Notes: generated from the letters alone by a model not told the origin. A stretch of DNA of 52,477 nucleotides from Pontibacillus yanchengensis Y32 (GCF_000770635.1 NZ_AVBF01000026.1:1-52477), one strand, 5' to 3'. Counted from the stretch's first letter, positions 27,093 through 36,668 are shown. Translations and numbers: made by a program.

Positions 27093-28199
27093 TTACATTG
27101 ATTTTCGCTTGGCCAATACGTATGGCTTCTCAGGAGCTCCGATGAAGGTGCGACCTCCTGTAATTTTGCAATCTTTATCAATAATGACATTCTCAAGCAC
27201 TGCATTGTCCTCAATCTCGCATCGCTGCATAATAATCGAGTTCTTAATGACAGCACCCTTTCCTATTTTCACACCACGAAATAGAATACTATCTTCTACA
27301 TGACCATGAACGACGCACCCATTGGCTACTAGAGTATTTTTCACATCAGAGTCTTGTAGATACTTAGCTGGAGCTTCGTTCTTGACTTTCGTTAAGATAG
27401 GAGAATCTTCTTTGAAAAGACCATCATGCTCTTCTCGGTTCAATAGTTTCCTACTGTTACGGAAATAACTCTCAACTGAATTCACAAGGGCATGTGTACC
27501 CTTATATTCATAAGCATGGACACGCATTTCCTGTAATCTGCCTTTGATTCCTTCAAGGAAGAAATGAGAATGACCATGTGCAATACTTTCTTCAATCAGC
27601 TTATTCATGAAATTCTTCTCGATCAAGTACATATCCATATAAACTTTTGTGCTTTTTTGATCGTTATTAATATCCAACACTTCGTTCTGTTCATCTATAT
27701 CAAGCTTGTGTGCAAGGCGATGCTCTGGGTATAATTCATCCACCTCTTTATAGATAACCGTCACATCAGCGTTTGCTTCCTTATGCTCTTGTAGTACATC
27801 TTGAAAATTAATGTTACAAATATTTTGTGAACCAGACACTAAAATATAATCAGCTCGTGCACGTTGAATAAAATCCATATTATTATGAAAATGTTGAAGA
27901 TCACCACGTGACATATCCGTTGGGTCATTCCAATCTGGAGGAAGGATAAATAGCCCTCCACTTCTTCGGTCAAGATCCCAAGCCTTCCCTTGCTCCAGGT
28001 GATCCATTAATGAGCGGTACTTCCGACGAGCGAATACGGCAATGGATTCAATTCTAGAGTTAGCCATATTGGATATAGCAAAATCGATCATTCGATAGCG
28101 TCCTGCAAACGGAACTGCTGCCCCACACCTGAAATACGTCAATTCATCTAGCAAATCCTGCTCATGATCTAAATTTATAATTCCAGCGATACGATCCAT
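27093..28199 (-). CDS. glgD: ADP-glucose pyrophosphorylase regulatory subunit GlgD
   Basis: 368 residues. It resembles GlgC but lacks the GGxGxRL pyrophosphate loop: the N-terminus reads AGIINLDHEQDLLDELTYFR instead. The C-terminal left-handed beta-helix of hexapeptide repeats is present. In Bacillus-type systems GlgD partners with GlgC to raise its activity. ATG 28199 follows AAGGAGG; the longest frame extends into glgC and is rejected. Confidence 0.93.
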   Translation of the reverse strand: MDRIAGIINLDHEQDLLDELTYFRCGAAVPFAGRYRMIDFAISNMANSRIESIAVFARRKYRSLMDHLEQGKAWDLDRRSGGLFILPPDWNDPTDMSRGDLQHFHNNMDFIQRARADYILVSGSQNICNINFQDVLQEHKEANADVTVIYKEVDELYPEHRLAHKLDIDEQNEVLDINNDQKSTKVYMDMYLIEKNFMNKLIEESIAHGHSHFFLEGIKGRLQEMRVHAYEYKGTHALVNSVESYFRNSRKLLNREEHDGLFKEDSPILTKVKNEAPAKYLQDSDVKNTLVANGCVVHGHVEDSILFRGVKIGKGAVIKNSIIMQRCEIEDNAVLENVIIDKDCKITGGRTFIGAPEKPYVLAKRKSM

Positions 28200-28212
28200 A
28201 ATATCCTCCTTA

Positions 28213-29373
28213 TTAATTCGTAACAGCATAGTTCGTTGCCATAACGCTACCTTCTTCTGCATGTAACGTAATATCACTGTCTGGTTCAGGATTTCCAATA
28301 ACAGTGTTGTCTTCAATAACACTACCTTCTGCAATAAGAGAGCGATAAATTTTCACGTTCTTCCCAATCTTCACATTTGGCATAATAACGGAATCTTTCA
28401 CTAGTGCACTATCTTCAATGTGGACTCCGTAGAAGATAACAGACGTGTCGACTGTTCCATGTACTCGACACCCCTCATTTATCAATGCATTCCTTACATG
28501 CGCGGTGGGTGCAATATATTGAGCTGGCTGATTTGGATTTTTTGAATAAATCTGCCAGGAGTAGTCATTCAGATTAAGCTCAGGATTTTCACTTAGTAAA
28601 TCCATATTTGCTTCCCAAAGACTATCGACTGTTCCAACATCCTTCCAATATCCCTTGAATGTGTACGCCATCATACGACGGTCGTCATTTAAGAAAGCAG
28701 GGATAATATCTTTTCCAAAGTCATGAGAGGAATTTGGCTTTTGCTCATCTTCGATTAAATACTGCTTCAATACATCCCATTTAAAAATATACACTCCCAT
28801 AGAAGCGAGGTTATTTAATGGATAAGCTGGCTTTTCATCAAAATCAACAATTCGACCGCTTTCGTTCGTATTCATGATTCCAAAGCGGCTTGCATCTTCC
28901 CAAGGTACCTCTAACACAGAAATGGTCGCATCCGCTTCTGTTGCTTTATGATAATCTAGCATCTCTTCATAATCCATTTTGTAAATATGATCACCAGATA
29001 GAATCAGCACATGCTCTGGTTCATATTGGTTTAGGAACTTAATGTTTCGATAAATAGCATTTGCAGTCCCTGTGTACCAATCTCCACCATCAGCTTGCAT
29101 ATATGGAGGAAGGACCGATACACCACCAAATTTACGATCAAGATCCCAAGAAGAGCCTATGCCAATGTAATCATTCAAAATTAACGGCTCATACTGCGTT
29201 AATACACCAACTGTATCAATGCCTGAATTAGTGCAATTACTTAAGGGGAAATCGATAATTCGATACTTCCCTCCAAAATAAACTGCCGGTTTGGCAATTT
29301 GCTTTGTTAAAGATTTAAGTCTAGTTCCTTGCCCGCCTGCTAAAAGCATAGCTACACATTCTTTTTGTTTCAT
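28213..29373 (-). CDS. glgC: Glucose-1-phosphate adenylyltransferase
   Basis: 386 residues; makes ADP-glucose and pyrophosphate from ATP and glucose-1-phosphate. The catalytic loop [12 protein letters not shown] and [20 protein letters not shown] are intact, as are the hexapeptide repeats at the C-terminus. ATG 29373 overlaps the glgB stop by four bases (ATGA) and uses AAGGAGG within the last codons of glgB. Confidence 0.96.
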   Translation of the reverse strand: MKQKECVAMLLAGGQGTRLKSLTKQIAKPAVYFGGKYRIIDFPLSNCTNSGIDTVGVLTQYEPLILNDYIGIGSSWDLDRKFGGVSVLPPYMQADGGDWYTGTANAIYRNIKFLNQYEPEHVLILSGDHIYKMDYEEMLDYHKATEADATISVLEVPWEDASRFGIMNTNESGRIVDFDEKPAYPLNNLASMGVYIFKWDVLKQYLIEDEQKPNSSHDFGKDIIPAFLNDDRRMMAYTFKGYWKDVGTVDSLWEANMDLLSENPELNLNDYSWQIYSKNPNQPAQYIAPTAHVRNALINEGCRVHGTVDTSVIFYGVHIEDSALVKDSVIMPNVKIGKNVKIYRSLIAEGSVIEDNTVIGNPEPDSDITLHAEEGSVMATNYAVTN

Positions 29374-31283
29374 GCATTTTCCTCCTTTGGTGTAGAAGTT
29401 CGCTTTAAGAAGCTAACTGCAAGTGGTGGAATGGTCATCGATACATGCTGGTTTTGTCCCTGCCATGGTTCAGGAATTGTTTCTAACAAACGTCCATTGG
29501 TTTGCCCAGAGCCACCGAAATGCGTTGCATCACTTGTGAATACTTCTTTATATGAACCCACCTTAGGCACGCCTACTTTGTAATCATGATGTACCTGAGG
29601 TGTGAAATTACACACAACCACTAATTGATCATTAGAAGAACGACTATTACGAACGAATGATATGACACTCTGTTCGTAATTATGAGGATCAATCCATTCA
29701 AAACCTTCTTGTTCGTGGTCTAGCTCCCATAATGCTGGCATATCCTTGTATAATTTATGAATCTGCTTCATAAATTCTAGTGTAGAGGCATGAGAGTCAT
29801 AGTCTAATAGCTCCCAGTCTAAATCCTCCATGTCCTTCCACTCATCAAACTGTCCAAATTCACTTCCCATGAATAAAAGCTTCTTCCCAGGATGAGCATA
29901 CATAAAAGCAAGGAACGCTCGTAAATTTGCAAACTTCTGCCAATAATCACCTGGCATTTTATTTAATAACGATTTCTTACCATGAACCACTTCATCATGG
30001 GAAATCGGTAATACAAAGTTCTCGGAAAATGCATAAAATAGAGAAAATGTAATTAAATTATGATGGTATTTACGATGGATTGGGTCCATCTCGATGTATT
30101 TCAGCATGTCATTCATCCAACCCATGTTCCATTTATAGTTGAAACCAAGTCCCCCTATATAGGTAGGAGCACTTACTAAAGGCCATGAAGTGGATTCCTC
30201 TGCCATCATTAATACATTTGGTAGCTCTTCAAAAATAGCTTCGTTCATCTTTTTGATAAAAGCTACTGCTTCAATGTTCTCTCGGCCACCATACTCATTG
30301 AGTTCCCATTCGCCTTCTTCTTTACCAAAGTCAAGGTATAACATGCTTGCTACCGCATCGACACGCAAGCCATCTAAGTGATATTCCTTCAACCAATAAA
30401 TGGCATTTGATATTAGAAAGCTTTGCACTTCATTTCTACCAAAATCAAACGTCAACGTACCCCACTGCGTCTTCTCCGCTTTGCTGGGGTTGGAATATTC
30501 ATATAGGGGTTCTCCATCAAATCGTCTCAAACCGTGCTGATCTTTACAAAAATGACCTGGAACCCAATCTAGAATGACCCCAATTCCATTTTGATGACAC
30601 TGATCTACAAAATAGCGAAAGTCATCAGGTGTTCCGTAACGAGATGTTACAGCAAAATAGCCAGTGGCTTGATATCCCCATGAGCGATCAAAGGGATGCT
30701 CCGTCAACGGTAGGAGTTCAATGTGCGTATAGCCAAGCTCCTTTACGTATGGAATGACCATATCCGCATACTCCCGATATGTATAGAACACTTCTTCTTC
30801 AATATACTTCCATGACCCTAGATGAAGCTCATAGATAGACATAGGAGATTCATAGAGATTGGTTTCTTGTCTATGCTTCATCCATTCCCCGTCTCCCCAG
30901 TCATAGGATTCAAGAGGATAAACGACCGAAGCAGTATTTGGACGTAGTTCACTAGAAAATGCATAAGGATCTGCTTTCAGTGATAAATGTCCATGCGCAG
31001 TTAATATCTCATACTTATAAATGGTTCCTTTTTCTAACCCTGGAATAAAGGTGTACCATATCCCATTGTCATTAAGCTTGACCATTTGATGTTCGCGACC
31101 ATCCCAATTGTTAAAGATTCCGACAACACTTACCTGAACAGCGTTTGGCGCCCAAACAGCAAAACGAATTCCCTCTACTCCATTTTGAGTTACTGCGTGT
31201 GCTCCGAGAAGCTGATAGCTGTAACGAAGATTACCTTGGTGAAATAAATAAACATCATGCTCAAATGCTGTATTAACTACCAC
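29370..31283 (-). CDS. glgB: 1,4-alpha-glucan branching enzyme
   Basis: 637 residues: N-terminal CBM48 domain followed by a GH13 barrel with [11 protein letters not shown] (Asp nucleophile), [10 protein letters not shown] (Glu acid/base) and SHDEVVHGK. It forms alpha-1,6 branches in glycogen. The start is GTG 31283, seven bases after AAGGAG. First gene of glgBCDAP plus neopullulanase, read from the promoter at 31340-31368. Confidence 0.96.
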   Translation of the reverse strand: MVVNTAFEHDVYLFHQGNLRYSYQLLGAHAVTQNGVEGIRFAVWAPNAVQVSVVGIFNNWDGREHQMVKLNDNGIWYTFIPGLEKGTIYKYEILTAHGHLSLKADPYAFSSELRPNTASVVYPLESYDWGDGEWMKHRQETNLYESPMSIYELHLGSWKYIEEEVFYTYREYADMVIPYVKELGYTHIELLPLTEHPFDRSWGYQATGYFAVTSRYGTPDDFRYFVDQCHQNGIGVILDWVPGHFCKDQHGLRRFDGEPLYEYSNPSKAEKTQWGTLTFDFGRNEVQSFLISNAIYWLKEYHLDGLRVDAVASMLYLDFGKEEGEWELNEYGGRENIEAVAFIKKMNEAIFEELPNVLMMAEESTSWPLVSAPTYIGGLGFNYKWNMGWMNDMLKYIEMDPIHRKYHHNLITFSLFYAFSENFVLPISHDEVVHGKKSLLNKMPGDYWQKFANLRAFLAFMYAHPGKKLLFMGSEFGQFDEWKDMEDLDWELLDYDSHASTLEFMKQIHKLYKDMPALWELDHEQEGFEWIDPHNYEQSVISFVRNSRSSNDQLVVVCNFTPQVHHDYKVGVPKVGSYKEVFTSDATHFGGSGQTNGRLLETIPEPWQGQNQHVSMTIPPLAVSFLKRTSTPKEENA

Positions 31284-31339
31284 ACCGACACTCCTTCTCG
31301 TCTATCAAAATTTAATACGTTACTCTTGTACATACTTTC

Positions 31340-31368
31340 ATTATAAAATTACCGCGATACGATAACAA
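31340..31368 (-). promoter_or_regulatory. Sigma-A promoter of the glg operon
   Basis: On the minus strand TTGTTA, a 17-base spacer, then TATAAT, about 57 bases before the glgB start. Perfect -10 and four of six bases of the -35. Confidence 0.8.
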
Positions 31369-31400
31369 TTTATTTTCTTCGCAAATTTCTGAAAAATAAT

Positions 31401-31430
31401 GTCGTATTTCGTCGTAATACGTCGTTCAAC
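31401..31430 (-). promoter_or_regulatory. Three 10-bp phased repeats GTCGT upstream of the glg promoter
   Basis: GTCGTATTTC, GTCGTAATAC and GTCGTTCAAC stand directly end to end with an exact 10-bp period, beginning 32 bases beyond the -35 box. The one-turn phasing suggests a cooperative activator site. No regulator is identified. Confidence 0.5.
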
Positions 31431-31510
31431 TGTGATAATTCTAGATGATTGTTGATTTAGCGGGGATTTTTTAGGTGAGTCTACTAAAATATTGGTGGAA
31501 ATTGGTTTGG

Positions 31511-31689
31511 GCGGACATAGGATGCCTTATATATGAAAAAAAGTGTCTTATTATAGATTTGGCGGACATCTGGTACGCTATTTTATAATTTCAGAGCTTT
31601 TTATCGTCTGTATAGGTGAAATAAGGTACCATATGTCCGCTTCAATCTTAAAAAAGAGATAAATATAGCTAATAGCGCATCGTATGTCC
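31511..31689. repeat. Four copies of a ~20-bp GCGGACAT element, two in each orientation
   Basis: Plus-strand copies at 31511-31530 (GCGGACATAGGATGCCTTAT) and 31562-31584 (GCGGACATCTGGTACGCTAT). Minus-strand copies at 31619-31640 (GCGGACATATGGTACCTTAT) and 31671-31689 (GGACATACGATGCGCTATT). Together they can pair as nested hairpins. No gene covers the stretch. Confidence 0.75.
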
Positions 31690-31737
31690 TCTCTATTTTC
31701 AGTAGAGATTATGAAATTGAACTGTCCTATCTATGTG

Positions 31738-31949
31738 GAAGTTCGATTAAAACCGCTGCCTCACGCAGCAACATCGAACCATCCTACGTCGTGTAGGCCG
31801 AAAGGAAACACGAAGAGCGCAAGCGATTCGATGTTGACTTATCGTAAGGAGGTGCAGGAAGTTTGCTAGTCGCTGGGCGCTGGAGCTGGACGTGGCCATT
31901 TCACTTTTTTAGTAATACACAAGCATTGAATTTCATAGTACGCTGGACG
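31738..31949 (+). repeat. Dispersed structured intergenic repeat, copy 2
   Basis: Same family as 7503 and 50505. Here the long 5' arm is shortened, but two internal hairpins are present: GTTCGAT/ATCGAAC (31741-31747, 31773-31779) enclosing GCTGC/GCAGC, and CCTAC/GTAGG (31783-31797). The shared 3' block AGTTTGCTAGTCGCTGGGCG and GCTGGACGTGGCC is complete. Confidence 0.85.
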
Positions 31950-31951
31950 AT

Positions 31952-31980
31952 AAAAAACACACCTCATCGAGATGTGTTTT
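31952..31980 (-). terminator. Terminator of the dipeptidase gene
   Basis: Stem AACACACCTC/GAGATGTGTT (one G-U type mismatch), T run on the minus strand, directly behind the dipeptidase stop. Confidence 0.75.
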
Positions 31981-31985
31981 TAAAA

Positions 31986-33341
31986 TTATTTTCCTAACGA
32001 ATACAAATATTCTGTTACCGTTTCAATACCTTTTGTAAAATTCTCTAAATGAAAATGCTCATTGGGTGCATGTAAGTTTTCTGAAGGCAAACCAAAGCCC
32101 ATTAGAACTACCGGGGCGCTTAATACGCGTGAAAAAACTTCAACAATTGGAATAGACCCACCTTCTTTAGGATAAAGCGGGCGTACCCCATACACGCTTT
32201 CATAGGCGTCAGCAGCTTTTTGGATCATGTCATTCTGAGAATCAAGCGAAACAGGATTAGCTTTAATGAACTGCTTCATCTCTGTTTTCGCACCTTCAGG
32301 TTGATGGTTATGGATATGTTGCTGAATCGCTTCATACACCTGTTGAGGGTCTTGCTCTCCTACCAGACGGCAGCTTATTTTGGCACTTGCTTCAGATGGC
32401 ACGATGGTCTTGATTCCTTCTCCTTGAAATCCTCCGGTCACACCATTTATTTCAAGGGTTGGGCGTATGCCTGTACGTTCTTGGAAAGTGAAACCTTCTT
32501 CTCCATATAGCGCGTCCAGTCCAAGGTCCTGTTTGGTTTTCTCTTCATTAAAAGGAACTTGAGCTACTTCTTGTTTAAGCTCGTCGGTTGGTTCTGGTAC
32601 CCCTTCATAAAAACCCTCTACAGCTACTTGTCCATTTTGATAATGAAGGGAATCCAATAAACGCACAAGGCTATGCACGGCGTTCGGAACGCCGCCACCA
32701 TATACACCTGAATGTAAGTCAGAGTTAGCTGTTTTCACTGTTAATTCCATAGCTAGTGCCCCACGCAAGGAAGTACAGATAGCAGGTTGGCCTTGTTCAA
32801 TGAAGGATGTATCTGATATAACTACTGCGTCTGCAGCAAGTTTGTCCTGATGCTGATCAATAAAAGGTGGGAGATTCGGGCTTGCTAGTTCCTCTTCCCC
32901 TTCAATGCAAAACTTAACATTTACAGGTAGCTCCCCATCTTGATTCATGATGGCTTCCAGCGCTTTCACATGTATAAACAGCTGGCCTTTATCATCTGTT
33001 GCCCCTCGTGCAAATAACTTCTCATCACGAATGACAGGCTCAAACGGTGGTGTCTCCCATAAATCTAATGGATCTGCTGGCTGTACATCATAATGACCAT
33101 AGATTAATACCGTAGGCTTACCTTCGGCGTGTAACCAATCTGCATAAACGACTGGATGTCCCTCTGTCTCAATGATTTCGATATTTTCCATACCAATCTT
33201 CTGAAGAGACCCTTCCAGCCACTTCGCTGCAGAAACAACATCCTGCTTATGCTCACTTAAGGCAGATATGCTAGGTATTTTCAAAAAATCCTTAAGTTCT
33301 TCTATGTAACGGTCCTTTTGTGAAGCGATGGTTTGTTTCAT
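31986..33341 (-). CDS. M20-family dipeptidase
   Basis: 451-residue zinc-dependent cytosolic peptidase. The metal site is visible as YGHYDVQPAD (His, Asp), GATDDKGQ (bridging Asp), IEGEEE (catalytic Glu and ligand), VISD and a late LHAPNEH. A dimerisation domain is inserted in the middle, as in carboxypeptidase G2-like enzymes. ATG 33341 lies seven bases after AGGAGG; the ATG directly before it is an alternative. Single gene with its own terminator. Substrate: dipeptides, by family. Confidence 0.9.
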   Translation of the reverse strand: MKQTIASQKDRYIEELKDFLKIPSISALSEHKQDVVSAAKWLEGSLQKIGMENIEIIETEGHPVVYADWLHAEGKPTVLIYGHYDVQPADPLDLWETPPFEPVIRDEKLFARGATDDKGQLFIHVKALEAIMNQDGELPVNVKFCIEGEEELASPNLPPFIDQHQDKLAADAVVISDTSFIEQGQPAICTSLRGALAMELTVKTANSDLHSGVYGGGVPNAVHSLVRLLDSLHYQNGQVAVEGFYEGVPEPTDELKQEVAQVPFNEEKTKQDLGLDALYGEEGFTFQERTGIRPTLEINGVTGGFQGEGIKTIVPSEASAKISCRLVGEQDPQQVYEAIQQHIHNHQPEGAKTEMKQFIKANPVSLDSQNDMIQKAADAYESVYGVRPLYPKEGGSIPIVEVFSRVLSAPVVLMGFGLPSENLHAPNEHFHLENFTKGIETVTEYLYSLGK

Positions 33342-33498
33342 CATCGCACCTCCTATATAAAAACTTACTACCATTATAACAAGGAATAGAATGGAATTCC
33401 GTTTCGGAGTGATGTAGGGAAAATATTCAAGATTAAATGTCTTTACCTATAATGGAGTGATATAATCTTCCTAAACAAAAAAATAAGGAGACTATCTG

Positions 33499-34179
33499 TT
33501 GAATAATAACAAATTTGTCCTGCTGGATATTATCTGCTATGTCATTTTCCCTTTAGTAATCTGGCACATGCTTCGAGACGTTATTGGGGATTACTATGCA
33601 ATGCTTTTGTCCTCTGTACCTGGCATCATTTATACAGTTTATCGTTTCAAGGCACTGAAGAAAGTCAATGTGTTTGGTATTTATATGATTTCCAATCTTA
33701 TAATTGGCACCCTTATTGATGTGTTATCAGGTTCTGCCATTAATCTGCTTTGGAATAATGTTTATTATGCCTATGCTGTGGCAGGTTTATTTCTGTTTAC
33801 GATTATCATAAAGAAACCTATTGCGCTCTATTTTGCTCTAGATTTCACCGAACTCCAAGGCTTCGATCGCCAAATCAATAAAAAGCTCTTCTTCCACAAG
33901 AAAATATATTACATATTTAACTGGATCGTAGTTGCATTTGCCTTACAAAATATTATCTTAGCCAGCATTAAAGCTTGGCTCATCACTAAATAAGGAGTAG
34001 AAGCGTTTGATGAAGGAATTATAATTAGGCAAGTTGTAAACTGGGGACTGACAATCCCAATAATAGGTGGGTATCTATATGTAGGAAAAGTTATTAATGA
34101 CTCGCCCGATTTAGTAAAATCAGCATCCAAAGAGGTTGAAGATGAAAAAGAAAACAATTCAATCGCACAGGAAAGTTAG
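33499..34179 (+). pseudogene. VC0807-like membrane protein, interrupted by an in-frame TAA
   Basis: TTG 33499 (AAGGAG eight bases before) opens a 164-residue hydrophobic protein with several membrane segments, ending in KAWLITK. After TAA at 33991-33993 the same frame stays open for 61 more codons, continuing GVEAFDEGIIIRQVVNWGLT to the TAG at 34179. The continuation contains a further hydrophobic helix and a charged tail, so the original product was about 226 residues, close to the usual length of VC0807-like proteins. One base change (for example TAT to TAA) explains it. The shorter product may still be made. Function unknown. Confidence 0.65.
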
Positions 34180-34265
34180 CATTTAATCTCTCCTCTTTTC
34201 CTTTGCATGCTTTTCATATGAAATGGTTACAGTATGAAATGTTATAAAAAAAGGAGGGACATGAG

Positions 34266-34394
34266 ATGGATAAGAAGAGTACACATGATTTTGTAGAGGA
34301 TTTTCAAGCAAAGCAAAAACAAGATGAGCAAAACAAACAGCGACAAGGTAAAGCAAATCACGCAAAAAAATTACCTAGTAAAACTCATAAATAA
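34266..34394 (+). CDS. Small hydrophilic protein, DUF4023-like
   Basis: 42 residues, beginning MDKKSTHDFVEDFQAKQKQD and ending KKLPSKTHK. AAGGAGG stands eight bases before ATG 34266. Composition and length fit the DUF4023 family of short Bacillus proteins (DFVE near the start, LPSK near the end). Very rich in Lys and Gln; likely cytoplasmic or spore-associated, which is not proven. A terminator follows at 34402. Confidence 0.75.
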   Translation: MDKKSTHDFVEDFQAKQKQDEQNKQRQGKANHAKKLPSKTHK

Positions 34395-34401
34395 AATATG
34401 T

Positions 34402-34424
34402 AAGCCCCTGATTCCCTGGGGCTT
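34402..34424. terminator. Terminator between small DUF4023-like gene and converging operon
   Basis: Stem AAGCCCC/GGGGCTT with a 9-base loop; T-rich sequence follows on the plus strand. Confidence 0.65.
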
Positions 34425-34430
34425 CTTTAG

Positions 34431-35012
34431 TTATGTTTTTTCAGGTTGTTGAACATGTCTTGGTTTTTGAAGGTACACTGCCATACGCTTCGAAAGCTTA
34501 GGAAACAACAAGATCGTAGCCAGTAATAGCACCGCGTATCCAAAAGAGGCCATCATCATGGTTCCAGTATTTGTAGTTCCCTCCAAAAGCCATTCCTTGT
34601 ACGGCATACTATAAGCAAGACTAGACAGTTGAGCAAAAAACGTTGTGACAAAGAACGGGAAGCATACATTCAATGACCACCGATACCAATCCGCACCTCT
34701 TCCAATCATATATAGGACGACAGCTACACTAGACACTATGTAGATAGGTACACGAAATGTATAACTATAAGCAATCAATACTTGAATAGGAGCGGACGCA
34801 AACACAAATAAGCTTATAATCATGGCTAATACAAGTGATTTTCTAACTATCACCCGATCGAAAAAGCTCTTACTTTTTCTTAGAACTTCACTCGTAATCC
34901 CACGAAGGTTTTGTTTTTGTTTATGGTTGTCTTCTTCCTTTTCTGCCTGAACCATTGTTAGACAAGTCAGTAGCTTCTCTAATTGCTCCGCTTTTTCCTT
35001 ATCAACACTCAT
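34431..35012 (-). CDS. Unknown membrane protein
   Basis: 193 residues. A charged N-terminal part of about 55 residues (EKAEQLEKLL, EKEEDNHKQKQN) precedes four or five hydrophobic segments and a basic tail (KLSKRMAVYLQKPRH). No family recognised. The gene starts 16 bases after the gene at 35029-35622 ends, so the two form one operon. Topology suggests a cytoplasmic N-terminus. Confidence 0.6.
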   Translation of the reverse strand: MSVDKEKAEQLEKLLTCLTMVQAEKEEDNHKQKQNLRGITSEVLRKSKSFFDRVIVRKSLVLAMIISLFVFASAPIQVLIAYSYTFRVPIYIVSSVAVVLYMIGRGADWYRWSLNVCFPFFVTTFFAQLSSLAYSMPYKEWLLEGTTNTGTMMMASFGYAVLLLATILLFPKLSKRMAVYLQKPRHVQQPEKT

Positions 35013-35028
35013 ACAATCCCACCCTTCC

Positions 35029-35622
35029 TTATCGTCCCATGTACCTTTCTGCTTTTTTTACCAGGGAATGAATCATATCTTTAGACGAGGAATGCTTATA
35101 CTGTTCTATAAAATGGATGAGTAGCTGTGAAATTATATCCTCAAACATAAGTGCATTTGGATATAATGTATCCATTTCAGCTAATAATGCTTCCCCATTG
35201 CGAACTTCTTTTTTAGGTACTTTCATTACTATTATATTGTTAAGTTGAGTGGACTTATGCTGAAATCTCTCAACTAATTGTCCATAATGATACACCTCGA
35301 TGGAATCATCCATTCGCTCTTGAAAGGTTTTATATAACTGGTATAAATCCGCTTTATGAAAGGAATGCCTCATGAAATCTTTATACAAAATCCACACGAG
35401 ATCATTTAATTTAAATGTCATTTCATATTCTTCTTCGATATGTTCACACAAAATATTAGCCCGAAGGTACACAAACGACGGAACTGTAACTTGTACATCT
35501 ACCATCGTTGAAAAAGAAGAGATTATTCTTAAAACATGGTGATAGAAACTTTTGCTGTGTTTCGATACTCTCGGTAAGTTTAATACTTGTCCAAGAATAT
35601 CGTGCTTGCTATATACTCTCAT
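35029..35622 (-). CDS. Unknown soluble protein
   Basis: 197 residues, rich in His, Tyr and Lys, with no signal peptide and no clear membrane segment. Predicted mostly helical. TAGGTG lies before ATG 35622. No motif recognised. It is the first gene of a two-gene unit with the membrane protein at 34431; the pair may act together. Confidence 0.6.
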   Translation of the reverse strand: MRVYSKHDILGQVLNLPRVSKHSKSFYHHVLRIISSFSTMVDVQVTVPSFVYLRANILCEHIEEEYEMTFKLNDLVWILYKDFMRHSFHKADLYQLYKTFQERMDDSIEVYHYGQLVERFQHKSTQLNNIIVMKVPKKEVRNGEALLAEMDTLYPNALMFEDIISQLLIHFIEQYKHSSSKDMIHSLVKKAERYMGR

Positions 35623-35745
35623 AAGAACGCACCTACTTTTGTTCGTTTTACTAGAAGATATGAGAGAGTTACTAGAGTTATGTATAAAACTATTCTTATT
35701 TGGTCAAAATAATAGAAACATTTTTCATAGAGGCGGTGTTTTACA

Positions 35746-35826
35746 ATGAAGAGTAAGAAAGAGATTAAAAAGATTTTAAAACAGACCCAAAAGAAAAATC
35801 CCTTTAAAATCAAATCAAACAAGTAA
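35746..35826 (+). CDS. Possible 26-residue basic microprotein
   Basis: ATG 35746 opens MKSKKEIKKILKQTQKKNPF and ends at TAA 35824-35826. Eleven lysines in 26 residues. A weak ribosome site (GAGGCGG) is 10 bases upstream and a good hairpin terminator (35864) follows, which supports a short transcript. Coding capacity is not proven. Confidence 0.4.
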   Translation: MKSKKEIKKILKQTQKKNPFKIKSNK

Positions 35827-35863
35827 CATCATATTAATATAGTATTTCCCCGGTAATAAAAAG

Positions 35864-35895
35864 AAGGCATGGGCTCGAATGAGAGCTCATGCCTT
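35864..35895 (+). terminator. Terminator after the 26-residue frame
   Basis: AAGGCATGGGCTC pairs with GAGAGCTCATGCCTT with one mismatch and a bulge, then TTTAAAA. Beyond it, 35896-36167 is AT-rich and holds nothing I can name. Confidence 0.6.
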
Positions 35896-36167
35896 TAAAA
35901 TGTCTATTATAATCAGCTTTTGCCTGGTGTCCCCTCCCTCTCTTGGTATTTCGCCCGAGATTAATAGTAAAACTAGTTCTTACGTTTTCTATATCGCCCC
36001 CATCTCCTATGAAAATTACATTGCAATTAAGTCTTTTATTCAGCTTTCCTTAGACTTTTAAAAAGGTATATCGTATCGCAAAACCTCCCATTCTTTTTTT
36101 ACCGCTCTACATGTTATACGTACGTAGTATTCATGCCCTCTATATGAAAATGATTTAATAGATTTTT

Positions 36168-36470
36168 TTATGTTACGTAAATCGGACTTCCCCTGGCTCG
36201 CCGATTGAAGTGATTTTGTCTATATCTAGTTACAGTTTCTTTCATGATAGCCCTCAACCAATTCTTCCATTCAGGAAGCAGATCATTTTTATTGATATGC
36301 TTCACCATTACATTCACGTTTGGAACCATGCCAATGCCAAAAGTAAACATCGCGCCTCTATCCAAATGCGTAGCAAATCGATTGCCCAACTTTTCAACAA
36401 CATTCCATTGCAAACTTACAATCGTACACATCAAAGCAAAAATAGCAGACAACATGTTTCCCTTTTTCAT
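36168..36470 (-). CDS. Unknown small protein with N-terminal hydrophobic segment
   Basis: 100 residues. The N-terminus KKGNMLSAIFALMCTIVSLQW could be a signal or anchor; the rest is basic and ends in NRRARGSPIYVT. AGGGGA is eight bases before ATG 36470. Its upstream region shares a 51-bp block with that of the immune-inhibitor-A gene (36516-36566 against 39162-39212), which supports real expression. No family recognised. Confidence 0.5.
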   Translation of the reverse strand: MKKGNMLSAIFALMCTIVSLQWNVVEKLGNRFATHLDRGAMFTFGIGMVPNVNVMVKHINKNDLLPEWKNWLRAIMKETVTRYRQNHFNRRARGSPIYVT

Positions 36471-36515
36471 TAGACAAGTCCCCTTTCAAAATTTACGAAT
36501 AAAAGCTTGTATCTA

Positions 36516-36566
36516 TTAATATACTGGTATTTTCAGAAAAATCAATCGATTCAACAAAACTAGTGA
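36516..36566 (-). promoter_or_regulatory. Promoter block shared with the InhA gene, copy 1
   Basis: 45 of 51 bases match 39162-39212. Read on the minus strand it contains TTGATT, 16 bases, then TATATT, plus an outer ATCGATTGAT. It lies 46 bases before the small gene. Confidence 0.65.
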
Positions 36567-36628
36567 AAGCTTCTAGTAATACGACATAGAAGGCAGTCAT
36601 ACCGACAACAAACGCATTACAAAAAGGT

Positions 36629-36668
36629 AAAAAAATGCGGTAGCAATTCGAATGGGAACTACTACCGC
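36629..36668 (-). terminator. Terminator of the InhA gene
   Basis: Stem GCGGTAG/CTACCGC with an 18-base loop followed by a T run on the minus strand, about 60 bases past the stop. Confidence 0.7.

Noticed and set aside
27008-27256. N-terminal extension of glgA by 83 codons
   Set aside because: It lies within glgD, while GTG 27007 with AAGGAG gives the normal GlgA start.
28200-28334. N-terminal extension of glgD by 45 codons
   Set aside because: It lies within glgC; ATG 28199 has an AAGGAGG site.
34183-34365. Minus-strand frame of 60 codons
   Set aside because: It is antisense to the DUF4023-like gene, which has a clear ribosome site and family-like sequence.
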